From the NCBI RefSeq assembly GCF_900107415.1, contig NZ_FNPX01000002.1:248001-312000 (forward strand): a DNA stretch of 64,000 nt, in the 5' to 3' direction. The notes beneath the pieces are model-generated. The model made no database searches. It saw only the letters and a list, made by a program, of their open reading frames with translations, and was not told where the DNA came from. The stretch is from Jannaschia faecimaris (GTDB taxonomy: Bacteria; Pseudomonadota; Alphaproteobacteria; Rhodobacterales; Rhodobacteraceae). The translations under genes were made by a program, and so were the position numbers. Shown here in pieces: positions 30,420 through 38,692 of this stretch (the stretch's first letter is position 1; every line of letters begins with the position of its first letter).

Positions 30420-30745
30420 CTTAGTCCATCGCCCACCAATCGCGCTCCTGCCAGACCGTCGCCGCTGCCGGCATGGAATTCGGGGCGTCGCAGGTGTCCA
30501 GGTTCACAGAACCGACAGCGAGCCCAACTGCCAGCGAGTGCAGGCTCGCGGCACAGCCCCATCCATACATCCGTCCAAGGCCGCAATTTCTTGCGTTGCA
30601 CCAGCACCGCAGGCCATGACGTCCAGCACCTTCTTGGCGCAGGAATGCCCCCCTTCGGCTGTGTAGGCGCAGATTTCCGGCAGGCCGGTCAGGCTTTCTC
30701 GAACGCGTCCCGGTCAGCGGGGGCGAGACGATGGTCGTCGGTCAT
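30420..30745 (-). pseudogene. Decayed small gene, coupled to the thiamine-diphosphate enzyme
   Basis: An ATG at 30745 overlaps the upstream stop codon (ATGA). The frame begins MTDDHRLAPADRDAFEK and meets a TGA at 30689-30691, but shifting one base resumes LTGLPEICAYTAEGGHSC then AKKVLDVMACGAGAT; a second shift near 30545 gives LHSLAVGLAVGSVNL then DAPNSMPAAATVWQERDW before a stop. About 110 codons in all. I do not recognise the family. Two single-base changes would restore one open frame, so decay or sequencing error are both possible. Confidence 0.55.
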
Positions 30746-32388
30746 TTCGATCCGCCAAGCGCCGCCATGTCAGACAAGGATGCACCCGGCGTCAGCATGT
30801 CCCGATCCAGCTTCAACTCGATCACGGCAAAGCGCCCGCAGGCCAGCGCGGCCTTCAATGCGGGCGCGAAATCCTCCTGCGTCTCGACCGTCCAGCCCTG
30901 CCCTCCGTAAGCGCGCGCCAATGCCGCAAAGTCGGGGTTGGCCAACTCCGTTCCCGAGACGCGGCCTGGATAGTGCCGCTCCTGGTGCATGCGGATCGTG
31001 CCGTAGCGACCGTTGTTGGCGACGATCACGACAGGCTTTGCGCCGTGTTGTACGGCGGTCGAGGCTTCGTTGCAGGTCATCTGGAAGCAGCCGTCGCCCG
31101 CGAGGCAGATCACCGGCACGTCCGGGCGGTGGATCGACGCGGCAATCGCCGCCGGGAAGCCGTACCCCATGGAGCCGGACGTCGGGGCCAGCTGCGTCCC
31201 GTGCCCTTTCCACCGATAATACCGGTGCAGGAAAGCCGCGTAATTCCCGGCCCCGTTCGCCACCACGGCGTTATCGGGCAGCGTGGCATCAAGATGCGCG
31301 ATCACCTGCTCCAACTTGACCGCCCCGGGCGTTTCCCTTGGTTGGACCCAGGCCTCGTAATCGGCGCGGGCCTGGGCGGTCTCGGCGTGCCAGCCGGGCA
31401 GATCATCGTCGCGCGCAAACAGGGCCATGGCCACATCGGAGGCCCGCGCGACGATCGGAACGACCGAGGACCAGACCCGGTTCAATTCGTCCGCATCCGG
31501 GTGCACGTGGATGACCCGCGGCGCGTCGCGCACGGGGTCCAACACCTCGTACCCTCCGGTCGCGATGTCACCCAATCGTGTACCAAGCGCCACGATCAAA
31601 TCCGCGTTCTTGAGCCGCGCCATCAGCTTGGGGTTCGGCCCGACGTTGAGGTCGCCCACATAGGACGGCGAGCGGTTGTCGATTCTATCCTGCCGCCGGA
31701 ACGCGACGGCGACGGGCAGGCCATTCCGCTCCGCCCAACCTTGCAGGCAGGTCGCGGCGTCCGGCGACCATTGCGATCCACCCACAACGACCAGCGGGCG
31801 CTCGGCCTTGGCCAGCCGTGCGACCATCTCGTCCAAATCAGGCACGGCAGGGGTCGGCACCACCACCGCGGGCCGGTCGGGCACATCGGCCATGGCCGAC
31901 AGCATGTCTTCCGGCAGCGCCAGCACCACCGGACCGGGCCGCCCCGACTGTGCGACCGAAAAGGCCCGCGCGATGTATTCGGGCAGCCGGTCCGTCTGGT
32001 CGACCTCGGCCACCCATTTTACCAAACCGCCGAACAAAGCACGGTAATCAACTTCCTGAAACGCACCCCGATCCCGATGGTGACGCGCGATCTGGCCCAC
32101 GAAACAGACCATTGGCGTCGAGTCCTGCATCGCGATATGCAAGCCGGCACTGGCATTCGTCGCCCCCGGCCCGCGCGTCACCAGAACGACGCCGGGCGTG
32201 CCGGTCAGCTTGGTCGTTGCCTCGGCCATCATCGCGGCCCCGCCTTCCTGTCGGCAGACCACATTGTCGATACCGACGTCATGCAATCCGTCCAGCGCCG
32301 CAAGGAAGCTTTCGCCTGGCACCGAGAAAACACGGCGCACCCCCTGAATATAAAGTTGGTCCACAAGTATCTGGCCGCCGTGCCGCAT
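30742..32388 (-). CDS. Thiamine-diphosphate-binding enzyme, acetolactate synthase-like
   Basis: 548 residues. The catalytic Glu lies in VVCRQEGGAAMMAEA near residue 45 and the ThDP/Mg motif is GDGCFQMTCNEAST near residue 432, extending to VVIVANN. The central domain lacks an obvious FAD-specific signature that I can confirm. Such enzymes act on pyruvate or other 2-keto acids (acetolactate synthase, benzoylformate decarboxylase and others), so the substrate is undecided. The ATG at 32388 begins the conserved RHGGQILVDQLYIQGV. Its stop overlaps the start of a decayed gene, and a PLP-decarboxylase remnant follows, suggesting an old amine or keto acid pathway. Confidence 0.85.
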   Translation of the reverse strand: MRHGGQILVDQLYIQGVRRVFSVPGESFLAALDGLHDVGIDNVVCRQEGGAAMMAEATTKLTGTPGVVLVTRGPGATNASAGLHIAMQDSTPMVCFVGQIARHHRDRGAFQEVDYRALFGGLVKWVAEVDQTDRLPEYIARAFSVAQSGRPGPVVLALPEDMLSAMADVPDRPAVVVPTPAVPDLDEMVARLAKAERPLVVVGGSQWSPDAATCLQGWAERNGLPVAVAFRRQDRIDNRSPSYVGDLNVGPNPKLMARLKNADLIVALGTRLGDIATGGYEVLDPVRDAPRVIHVHPDADELNRVWSSVVPIVARASDVAMALFARDDDLPGWHAETAQARADYEAWVQPRETPGAVKLEQVIAHLDATLPDNAVVANGAGNYAAFLHRYYRWKGHGTQLAPTSGSMGYGFPAAIAASIHRPDVPVICLAGDGCFQMTCNEASTAVQHGAKPVVIVANNGRYGTIRMHQERHYPGRVSGTELANPDFAALARAYGGQGWTVETQEDFAPALKAALACGRFAVIELKLDRDMLTPGASLSDMAALGGSK

Positions 32389-32445
32389 CGCACTATCCTC
32401 CCGTGGAACGCGCATTTGGCGCAGTCGAAACGGAAAGGTTCCTGA

Positions 32446-32988
32446 ATGTCCACCGCCTACGGTCCCGCACTCGGTCTCTGCGGCTCGCTCCGCCGCGGCA
32501 GCTTCAACCGCAAATTGCTTCTGGAGGCGGGTCGCCTGTTCGGCGGCGTAACGGAAGCGAACCTGCGCCTGCCGCTCTACGATGGCGATCTGGAGGAGGC
32601 GGAAGGCGTACCCGCCGAGGTCCAGACCCTGGCCCAGCAGATCAAGGACGCGCCCGCCGTGCTGATCGCCTGCCCGGAGTATAACAAGGCCCCGCCGGGT
32701 GTGTTGAAGAACGCGCTCGACTGGATCAGCCGCGTGCCGGGCGGGGTCTGGCAGGGGAAACCCGTCGCGATCATGTCCGCCACCGGGGGCCGCGCCGGGG
32801 GCGAACGGACTCAGGCCGCGCTACGCCTGAACATGGTGCCGTTCGGTGCGGACGTTCTGACCGGGCCGGACGTTCTGGTCGGGCAAGCCAGCAACCAGTT
32901 CGACGCCGAAGGCCGGTTGACGAACGAGATCAACCTCAAGGCCCTGACCACCCTGATCGAAAAGCTGCGCGTCAAAGCAGGCTCCTGA
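32446..32988 (+). CDS. NAD(P)H-dependent FMN reductase
   Basis: 180-residue flavodoxin-fold protein. GLCGSLRRGSFNRKLL near residue 10 is the phosphate-binding loop for FMN, and CPEYNKAPPGVLKNALDWI near residue 75 is the family second motif. Such enzymes reduce FMN or quinones or azo compounds with NAD(P)H. Start at the ATG 32446. The neighbouring ThDP gene is divergent with 57 bases between starts, so both may share a regulatory region. Overlaps the TauE gene tail to tail by 17 bases. Confidence 0.9.
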   Translation: MSTAYGPALGLCGSLRRGSFNRKLLLEAGRLFGGVTEANLRLPLYDGDLEEAEGVPAEVQTLAQQIKDAPAVLIACPEYNKAPPGVLKNALDWISRVPGGVWQGKPVAIMSATGGRAGGERTQAALRLNMVPFGADVLTGPDVLVGQASNQFDAEGRLTNEINLKALTTLIEKLRVKAGS

Positions 32989-33706
32989 AGATCAGGACGC
33001 CCGCCGCGATCGATGCAAGGCCCAGGGCCCAAGGCCGGATCGCCCGCTTCGCCACGCGGCCGGCCAGCGGGCGCACCGCCCAGAGCGTGACCGGCACGGC
33101 CGGGGCGAGCGTGACGGCGAAGACCAGATGACGCAACCCGATGACGCCCGCCAGGAGAAGTGCGGCGATCGAGACCGCCATGCCGAAAGCGAAGAACACG
33201 TTTTGCGTGGCCACCGACCGCCGCGTCTCCACGTTGGCATAGACGATGGCCATGGGCGGCGCACCGATCCCAGTTAGCGTGCCCATGACGCCGGCCATTG
33301 TTCCCGCCCCGAACAGCGTGGGCGGCGTCACCGGCAAGCGCAGGCCCAATAACGTCAGGCCGACCGCAAGCCAGACCAAGAGGCCGGTTACCAGCGGCAG
33401 CGCGGGCGTCCCGACGACGCGTGCGGCGATCCAGGCGGCGATGGCCGCCCCCAAGGCGCGCCCCGTGAACCCCGGCGGCAAATCGCGCAGCACGACAGCG
33501 GAGCGATCGGCCATGAAAGACCCCGCACCGACGCAAAGCCCGACCAGTAGGACCGTGCCCGGCAAATAGGACGGGGCCAAAAGCGCCAGCATCGGTGCCG
33601 CGACCATGCCGAACCCCTGTCCGGCCAGCCGTTGCACGACCGTGCCGAGGACCACCGCAAGCAGACACGCCGCCCATACGCCCGGCGATGGCAGAAGGTC
33701 AGCCAC
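32972..33706 (-). CDS. TauE/SafE family transporter (sulfite/organosulfur exporter type)
   Basis: 244 residues with about seven membrane helices and two similar halves, ending in the typical C-terminal hydrophobic stretch. Family members export sulfite, sulfoacetate or related compounds. The start is the GTG at 33706, inside the end of the VOC gene (overlap of 8 bases), so translation is coupled. It closes a four-gene cluster beginning with sseA, which fits a role in exporting a sulfur compound. Confidence 0.82.
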   Translation of the reverse strand: MADLLPSPGVWAACLLAVVLGTVVQRLAGQGFGMVAAPMLALLAPSYLPGTVLLVGLCVGAGSFMADRSAVVLRDLPPGFTGRALGAAIAAWIAARVVGTPALPLVTGLLVWLAVGLTLLGLRLPVTPPTLFGAGTMAGVMGTLTGIGAPPMAIVYANVETRRSVATQNVFFAFGMAVSIAALLLAGVIGLRHLVFAVTLAPAVPVTLWAVRPLAGRVAKRAIRPWALGLASIAAGVLIFRSLL

Positions 33707-34106
33707 GCTCCGAGACTTCGACCAGGTTGCCGTCTGGGTCACGCAGGTAAAGTGACGTGATCGGCCCGGTTGCGCCACTGCGCGCGACCGGCCCCAACTC
33801 GACCGCGATGCCGAGAGCATCCAGATGCGCCAGCCATCGGCCCAGGGGGTCATGGGACAGAAAGCACAGGTCCGCCGTGCCCGGTCCGGGATGCGCTGCC
33901 TTCGGCTCCCACTCGGCTCCAGCGCGATGCAGGTTGATCTTCTGCGTCCCGAACGTCAGCGCAATCCGCGTCGATCCGTCGGCGGGCCGGAACTCGGCCT
34001 GGGTCATGCCCAGCACGCGGACGTACCACGCCGCCGTCACCTCGGGGTCGGCGACCGTGAGGACGAGGTGGTCCAGCGTCGCGACGCGAACCGACCCACC
34101 GTCCAT
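33699..34106 (-). CDS. VOC (glyoxalase/dioxygenase) family protein
   Basis: 135 residues of the vicinal oxygen chelate fold: LDHLVLTVADPEVTAAWYV at the start with a His metal ligand, GTADLCFLSHDPLG in the middle and SLYLRDPDGNLVEVSE at the end with a Glu ligand. Substrate unknown. The start is uncertain: ATG at 34106 is used here, but GTG at 34112 (better spacing to AGGGG) or TTG at 34118 overlapping the aminotransferase stop are possible. Confidence 0.85.
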   Translation of the reverse strand: MDGGSVRVATLDHLVLTVADPEVTAAWYVRVLGMTQAEFRPADGSTRIALTFGTQKINLHRAGAEWEPKAAHPGPGTADLCFLSHDPLGRWLAHLDALGIAVELGPVARSGATGPITSLYLRDPDGNLVEVSERG

Positions 34107-34114
34107 TTTCACGG

Positions 34115-35299
34115 TCAAACCCCTGCGGCGACGATCGCATCCGCCAGCAGGGGCACCGTCCGCGCGTTCAGCCCGGCGATGTTCATGCGGCTGTCGCCCA
34201 CCATGTAAATGCCATGCTCCCGACGCATCGTCTCGACCTGCTCAGGCGTTGCCCCCAGCAGAGAAAACATGCCCCGGTGCGCGGCAAGGAAGCCGAAGCG
34301 GTCCGACCCCGTCCGCTCGCGCAGGGCGGCGGCAAGGGCTTCGCGCAGGCCGAGCATGCCGGTACGCACGTCCTCCAACTCCGCCGCCCAATCGGAGCGC
34401 AGCACATCATCGGTTAGAATCATCTGCACCACGCGTGCGCCATGGTCGGGCGGGAAGCTGAAGTTCAGGCGGTTCAACGTGGACATGGCCCCCTGTGTCA
34501 CCGACAGCTTGTCCGCTGAAGGCGCAATGGCCATCAGCAGGCCCGTGCGTTCCCGGTAGATGCCGAAGTTCTTGGAACAACTGGCCGCGATCAGCGCCTC
34601 GGGCACCTTGGCGATCAGCGCTCGCATGCCCTTGGCATCTGCCTCCAGCCCGTCGCCGAACCCTTGGTAGGCAATATCGACGAAGGGGATCAAGCCCTTC
34701 TCGATGATCAGATCGGCGACGTCGTTCCACTGGTCCAATGTCAGGTTCGCGCCCGTTGGATTGTGGCAGCAGCCGTGCAGCATCACCACATCACCTGCGG
34801 TCGCGGATGACAGATCCCCCATCATCGCGGCGAAATCGACACCGCCAGTTTGCGCGTCGAAATAGCGATACTCCGAAACCGGGACGCCAAGATATTTGGC
34901 AATTGCCGGATGGTTGGGCCAGGTCGGCATCGACAGCCAGAGCCGGGCATCGGGTGCCGCCATGCGCATCAGCTCCAGGCCCTGACGGATGGCCCCGGTG
35001 CCGCCCGGCGTCGCCACGCAGGCAAGGCGGTCGGTCGGCCGCACATCGCCCAGAACCAGCTTCGAGAGTACCTCGGCAAAAGCCGGATCGCCTGCAAGGC
35101 CGGTGTAGACCTTTGTGTCCTGTATCTCGACCAGTTGGCGCTCGGCGGATTTAACCGCGCGCATCACGGGGGTCAGGCCCGTCGCGTCCTTATAGACGCC
35201 CACGCCAAGGTCGATCTTGGTGTCGCGCGGGTCTTCGCGATAGGCTGCCATCAGCGCCAGGATCTTGTCGGGGGCCTGCGGGGTCAGTGCGTTCATCAT
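34115..35299 (-). CDS. Aromatic/aspartate aminotransferase
   Basis: 394-residue PLP aminotransferase of fold type I. The PLP-binding Lys is in AASCSKNFGIYRERTG near residue 242 and the substrate-binding Arg is in SRMNIAGLN near the C-terminus. It moves amino groups among aspartate, aromatic amino acids and possibly cysteine. Two ATG codons at 35299 and 35296 follow GAGGCT. It starts 5 bases after sseA ends, so both are on one transcript; the pairing with a mercaptopyruvate sulfurtransferase suggests it may make 3-mercaptopyruvate from cysteine. Confidence 0.93.
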   Translation of the reverse strand: MMNALTPQAPDKILALMAAYREDPRDTKIDLGVGVYKDATGLTPVMRAVKSAERQLVEIQDTKVYTGLAGDPAFAEVLSKLVLGDVRPTDRLACVATPGGTGAIRQGLELMRMAAPDARLWLSMPTWPNHPAIAKYLGVPVSEYRYFDAQTGGVDFAAMMGDLSSATAGDVVMLHGCCHNPTGANLTLDQWNDVADLIIEKGLIPFVDIAYQGFGDGLEADAKGMRALIAKVPEALIAASCSKNFGIYRERTGLLMAIAPSADKLSVTQGAMSTLNRLNFSFPPDHGARVVQMILTDDVLRSDWAAELEDVRTGMLGLREALAAALRERTGSDRFGFLAAHRGMFSLLGATPEQVETMRREHGIYMVGDSRMNIAGLNARTVPLLADAIVAAGV

Positions 35300-35304
35300 C
35301 GGGA

Positions 35305-36180
35305 TCAGCCTCTTTCGATTTTCAGATCAGGATAGCGCCCCCACTCCGACCAACTGCCGTCGTAAAGGGAATTTTCGTCGTGCCCCAGCCGGGCAAGACC
35401 GAGGTTCAGCACGGCCGCCGTCACACCGGACCCGCAGGTTGTGATGACCGGTCTTTCAAGATCGACGCCCGCCGATACGAAAGCCTGAGCAAGGTCCGCC
35501 CCGTCCTTCATCGCACCGTCGGCCCGGAACAACGTCTTGATCGGCACGTTCTTCGATCCTGGAATATGGCCCGCCCGCAGGCCGGGCCGGGGTTCCGGGG
35601 CGTCGCCCCGAAACCGTGGGGCCGCGCGGGCATCGACGATCTGCGCGCGGCCCAACTTGGCCGCCTGCGCCACTTCGGTTACGTCGCGCATTAACTCGGG
35701 GTGGCGCGTCACGGTCATGTGCCGGTCGCGGATCGTTGGCAGGTCGGTGGTCACAAGCCGGCCCTCCGCCCGCCACTTGGCGATGCCGCCGTCCAGAACC
35801 GCCGCAGTCTGGCCGAACAGCCGAAACAGCCACCAGACGCGGGCGGCCGAAAACACCCCGCCTTCGTTGCCGTCATAGATCACGATCCGGTGCCCATCGC
35901 CCACGCCCATCTTGCGCAGGCGCGACATGAACTTCTCAACTGGCGGGGCCATGTGCGGCAGGGCGCTGCGCGCATCGCTGACGTCGTCCAGGTGCAGAAA
36001 GCGCGCGCCGGGGATGTGGGCGGCGGTATATTCCGCCTCGGGGTCGCGGCCCGCATCGGGCAAATACCATGACGCATCGATGACCCGCAGATCCGGCGAT
36101 GTCAGGCGCTGTGCCAGCCACCGGGTCGACACCAATGTCGCAGGGTCGTCGCGCATTTGTTCAGTCGCGGGGTTTGACAT
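35305..36180 (-). CDS. sseA: 3-mercaptopyruvate sulfurtransferase
   Basis: 291 residues with two rhodanese domains. The catalytic Cys is in ITTCGSGVTAAVLNLGL near residue 235; the loop CGSGVTA is typical of mercaptopyruvate rather than thiosulfate sulfurtransferases. The N-terminal domain has WYLPDAGRDPEAEY and VIYDGNEGG. It transfers sulfur from 3-mercaptopyruvate to acceptors such as cyanide, sulfite or thioredoxin. It is the first gene of the cluster sseA, aminotransferase, VOC, TauE. Confidence 0.93.
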   Translation of the reverse strand: MSNPATEQMRDDPATLVSTRWLAQRLTSPDLRVIDASWYLPDAGRDPEAEYTAAHIPGARFLHLDDVSDARSALPHMAPPVEKFMSRLRKMGVGDGHRIVIYDGNEGGVFSAARVWWLFRLFGQTAAVLDGGIAKWRAEGRLVTTDLPTIRDRHMTVTRHPELMRDVTEVAQAAKLGRAQIVDARAAPRFRGDAPEPRPGLRAGHIPGSKNVPIKTLFRADGAMKDGADLAQAFVSAGVDLERPVITTCGSGVTAAVLNLGLARLGHDENSLYDGSWSEWGRYPDLKIERG

Positions 36181-36359
36181 CTAGCGGGCCTCCGGGGGTC
36201 GGATCGTTTTATCCCGAGCGGCTTACGCCCGCGGCGGGCCGGGCGCAACGGACCAGCGACGCGCAGGGGCTTGCCTTGCGTGCGCGCGGGCCTTAATGGG
36301 CGGGCTTCGACCGGGCGGACACCCTTGGAGGCCGCCCCTTTATCATATGGAGAAACATC

Positions 36360-37019
36360 ATGGCTAAAGAGATTCCGGATCTCGTGGCACATGCACGGAC
36401 GGGGACAGGCAAGGGGGCCGCTCGTCAAGCTCGTCGGGACGGAATGGTTCCCGGCGTCGTCTATGGTGGCGGCGAAGATCCGTTGCCGATTCAGATCCCC
36501 TTCAATGACCTGCTGAAGAAGCTCAAGGCTGGGCGCTTCCGCGCCACCCTCTGGAACCTGAAAGTCGAGGGTCAGGAAGACGTCCGCGTCATCGCCCGCG
36601 ACGTTCAGCGCGACGTGGTCAAGGACCTGCCGACCCACCTGGACCTGATGCGCCTACGCCGCACGTCCAAGGTGAACCTGTTCATCCCCGTCGTGTTCGA
36701 GGGTGTCGAGGGTTGCCCCGGCGACAAGCAGGGTGGCGTTCTGACCATCGTGCGCCCGGAAGTCGAGCTGCGCGTCACTGCCGGGGACATCCCCGAGGCG
36801 ATCACCGTCGATTGCTCGGGCATGGAAATCGGCGATACGCTGCACATTTCGGATGTGACGCTGCCCAAGGGGTCCGTGGCGACGATCGATCGCGACTTCG
36901 TTCTGGGCAACATGCAGGCCCCGTCGGGTCTGGCATCGCAGAAGGACGAGGACGAGGAGGGCGAAGAGGCCCCCGAGACCGAGGTCATCAACGAGAAGTC
37001 CGACGACGCCGAAGCGTAA
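36360..37019 (+). CDS. rplY: 50S ribosomal protein L25, general stress (CTC) form
   Basis: 219 residues. The N-terminal part binds 5S rRNA ([20 protein letters not shown], residues 14-33), and the C-terminal TL5/CTC domain extends through [17 protein letters not shown] and [18 protein letters not shown]. It ends with an acidic Glu/Asp tail. It is the longer form found in alphaproteobacteria. The ATG at 36360 has GGAG upstream. A strong terminator follows 24 bases after the stop. Confidence 0.96.
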   Translation: MAKEIPDLVAHARTGTGKGAARQARRDGMVPGVVYGGGEDPLPIQIPFNDLLKKLKAGRFRATLWNLKVEGQEDVRVIARDVQRDVVKDLPTHLDLMRLRRTSKVNLFIPVVFEGVEGCPGDKQGGVLTIVRPEVELRVTAGDIPEAITVDCSGMEIGDTLHISDVTLPKGSVATIDRDFVLGNMQAPSGLASQKDEDEEGEEAPETEVINEKSDDAEA

Positions 37020-37042
37020 GTCGCACATCTGACCGAAAGATG

Positions 37043-37076
37043 AACGGGCGCGACGGGAAACCGTCGCGCCCGTTTT
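37043..37076 (+). terminator. Rho-independent terminator of rplY
   Basis: Perfect 14-bp stem (AACGGGCGCGACGG / CCGTCGCGCCCGTT) with a GAAA loop, then two further T residues. The stem is stable and starts 23 bases after the rplY stop. Confidence 0.92.
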
Positions 37077-37244
37077 GCATGCCGATCCCGGAGGACGGCA
37101 CAGTTGACGGACAAGTGGTTCCGGCCCCCCCGATGCAAGCCAGCGCGCCGACACGCGGCTTCACCACGACCTTGGGATGCGTTGCCTCGATCCGAAAGAA
37201 AGCGAAGCACATCAGGAGCCACGAGGTCGAAGAGTCCGGAATGG

Positions 37245-38228
37245 CTAGCCCGCCGGTCGTCCGCCCGCCTTGGCATAGACGGCGTCGATCATCGCCTGCG
37301 TGCCGCGCGCATCCTCTAGCGACCAGGGAAAGGCCTGCTCCCCACGCACTGCGGCTCCGAAAGCATCGACCTGAAGAACGTACTGGTTTGGCTCGGCCCA
37401 GCGTTCGACGCGCGCGGCCTTGGGCCCATGCACTTCGATCCGCGCGATGTCGAAAGTGCCCGCGTTGAACGGGCAGGTCATGCGAATCAAGCCCGTGTCG
37501 CCGTGAAAGACGACGAACTGCTCGGGCAGCAGCCTCATCGAATTGACGAAATGCGCAGTGAAGGCGGGAAACCGCGCAGATACGCGTGCCAGCACGTCGC
37601 AACCGTCCTCCCAATCGATCTCGACGTGGGTGATTTCCTCCGGCTCCATCCCGGTAACCCATCGGGTTGAACCGTATGAATAGACGCCGATATCCGGCAG
37701 CGCGCCACCGCCGGTCGCCGCCGAATTGCGAATGTTCCCCGGATCGTCGGCGTTGTTGTAGGTGAAGACGCCCTCCACGTGCCGAAGCGTCCCCACCGCG
37801 CCGTCGGCCAACAGGTCGCGCACCCGCTGCCACTGGGGATGATGCACGATCATGTAAGCTTCGGCACAGATCAGGCCCGTTTCGTCGCGCGCGGCGATCA
37901 GGGGCGCAATCTCATCGGCGTGCATCGCGACCGGCTTCTCCACCAGCACGTGTTTGCCCGCGCGCAGCGCCTTGATCGCCCATTCGATGTGCAGCGTATG
38001 GGGCAACGGAATATAGACGGCATCCACGTCCGGGTCCGCCAGGAGTGCATCGTAATCGCCATGCACGCGCAAGCCGGGGGCCAGGCCCGCAAAGGATGCG
38101 GCCTTGGCTGGCGAGCGGGTACCAAGAGCAACGAATTGATGCCGGTGCGCCAGATGGATCGCAGGGACCATCTTGCGCAGTGCGAAATTCGACGCGCCCA
38201 GCACGCCCCAGCGGATTGGTTTGGTCAT
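37245..38228 (-). CDS. Gfo/Idh/MocA family oxidoreductase
   Basis: 327 residues. The NAD-binding motif is WGVLGASNFALRKMVPAI near residue 7, and the family second motif EKPVAMHADE is near residue 95. HNPQW is replaced by HHPQWQRVRDLLADGAVG near residue 125. Substrates are sugars or sugar-like compounds; the specific reaction is unknown. No neighbour suggests a pathway. Confidence 0.9.
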   Translation of the reverse strand: MTKPIRWGVLGASNFALRKMVPAIHLAHRHQFVALGTRSPAKAASFAGLAPGLRVHGDYDALLADPDVDAVYIPLPHTLHIEWAIKALRAGKHVLVEKPVAMHADEIAPLIAARDETGLICAEAYMIVHHPQWQRVRDLLADGAVGTLRHVEGVFTYNNADDPGNIRNSAATGGGALPDIGVYSYGSTRWVTGMEPEEITHVEIDWEDGCDVLARVSARFPAFTAHFVNSMRLLPEQFVVFHGDTGLIRMTCPFNAGTFDIARIEVHGPKAARVERWAEPNQYVLQVDAFGAAVRGEQAFPWSLEDARGTQAMIDAVYAKAGGRPAG

Positions 38229-38276
38229 AGGGACACCTCCGCCGCCAAGGTTTCGCGGCTGCGCGGCAGTGTCCAG

Positions 38277-38546
38277 TCACTTCAGTTGTAAATCCTTGCT
38301 GCCGCGCCGGTTTGGACCCGACCTCGGCGCGGTTCGTGCATCGCGTTGTCCCGCGCAATCAATGCAGAGCTTGACCCCCGGCAGCGCCTCTCGTCGGGCC
38401 TCCGGGATCAGTTCCTCGCAATCCGCGCAATGGGTCAGACTTTCCCCTGTCGGAGACTTGCGCGCCTTCAACCGCGCCAATTCGTCATTGATCGAGGCTT
38501 CGATCTGCTCCGAAACGGCCCCGTCCTTTGCCCATCCACCTGCCAT
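38277..38546 (-). CDS. DksA/TraR-type C4 zinc-finger protein
   Basis: 89 residues. HCADCEELIPEARREALPGV holds the first Cys pair and KLCIDCAGQRD the second, forming the C4 zinc finger. A helical region precedes it (IEASINDELARLKARK). It is shorter than DksA and resembles the small TraR/YbiI-like group that may act on RNA polymerase. The ATG at 38546 follows GGAGAG; an earlier start would add 12 residues with no match. It is upstream of rpoH's 3' end on the same strand. Confidence 0.85.
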   Translation of the reverse strand: MAGGWAKDGAVSEQIEASINDELARLKARKSPTGESLTHCADCEELIPEARREALPGVKLCIDCAGQRDARTAPRSGPNRRGSKDLQLK

Positions 38547-38611
38547 CTCGCTCTCCGCTTCAACATTGCTGCGTCCAGTCAAATGCAGCAGATTACGACC
38601 GCGCCCACAAG

Positions 38612-38645
38612 CAAGGGGCCGCGCCTGTTCGGACGCGGCCCCGTT
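38612..38645 (-). terminator. Possible terminator of rpoH
   Basis: A 9-bp perfect stem, GGGGCCGCG / CGCGGCCCC (38615-38642), lies about 50 bases after the rpoH stop. On the minus strand the following sequence is CTTGCTTG, a weak T tract, so read-through is possible. Confidence 0.55.
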
Positions 38646-38692
38646 CCGGCCTTTCGAACGCTCCGGCAGACCGGAGCCGCGATCGGCGCTGC

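Noticed and set aside
37080-37244. Possible gene remnant between rplY and the Gfo/Idh/MocA gene, where pth is often found
   Set aside because: No stretch resembles peptidyl-tRNA hydrolase in any frame; only short hydrophobic minus-strand peptides are seen.
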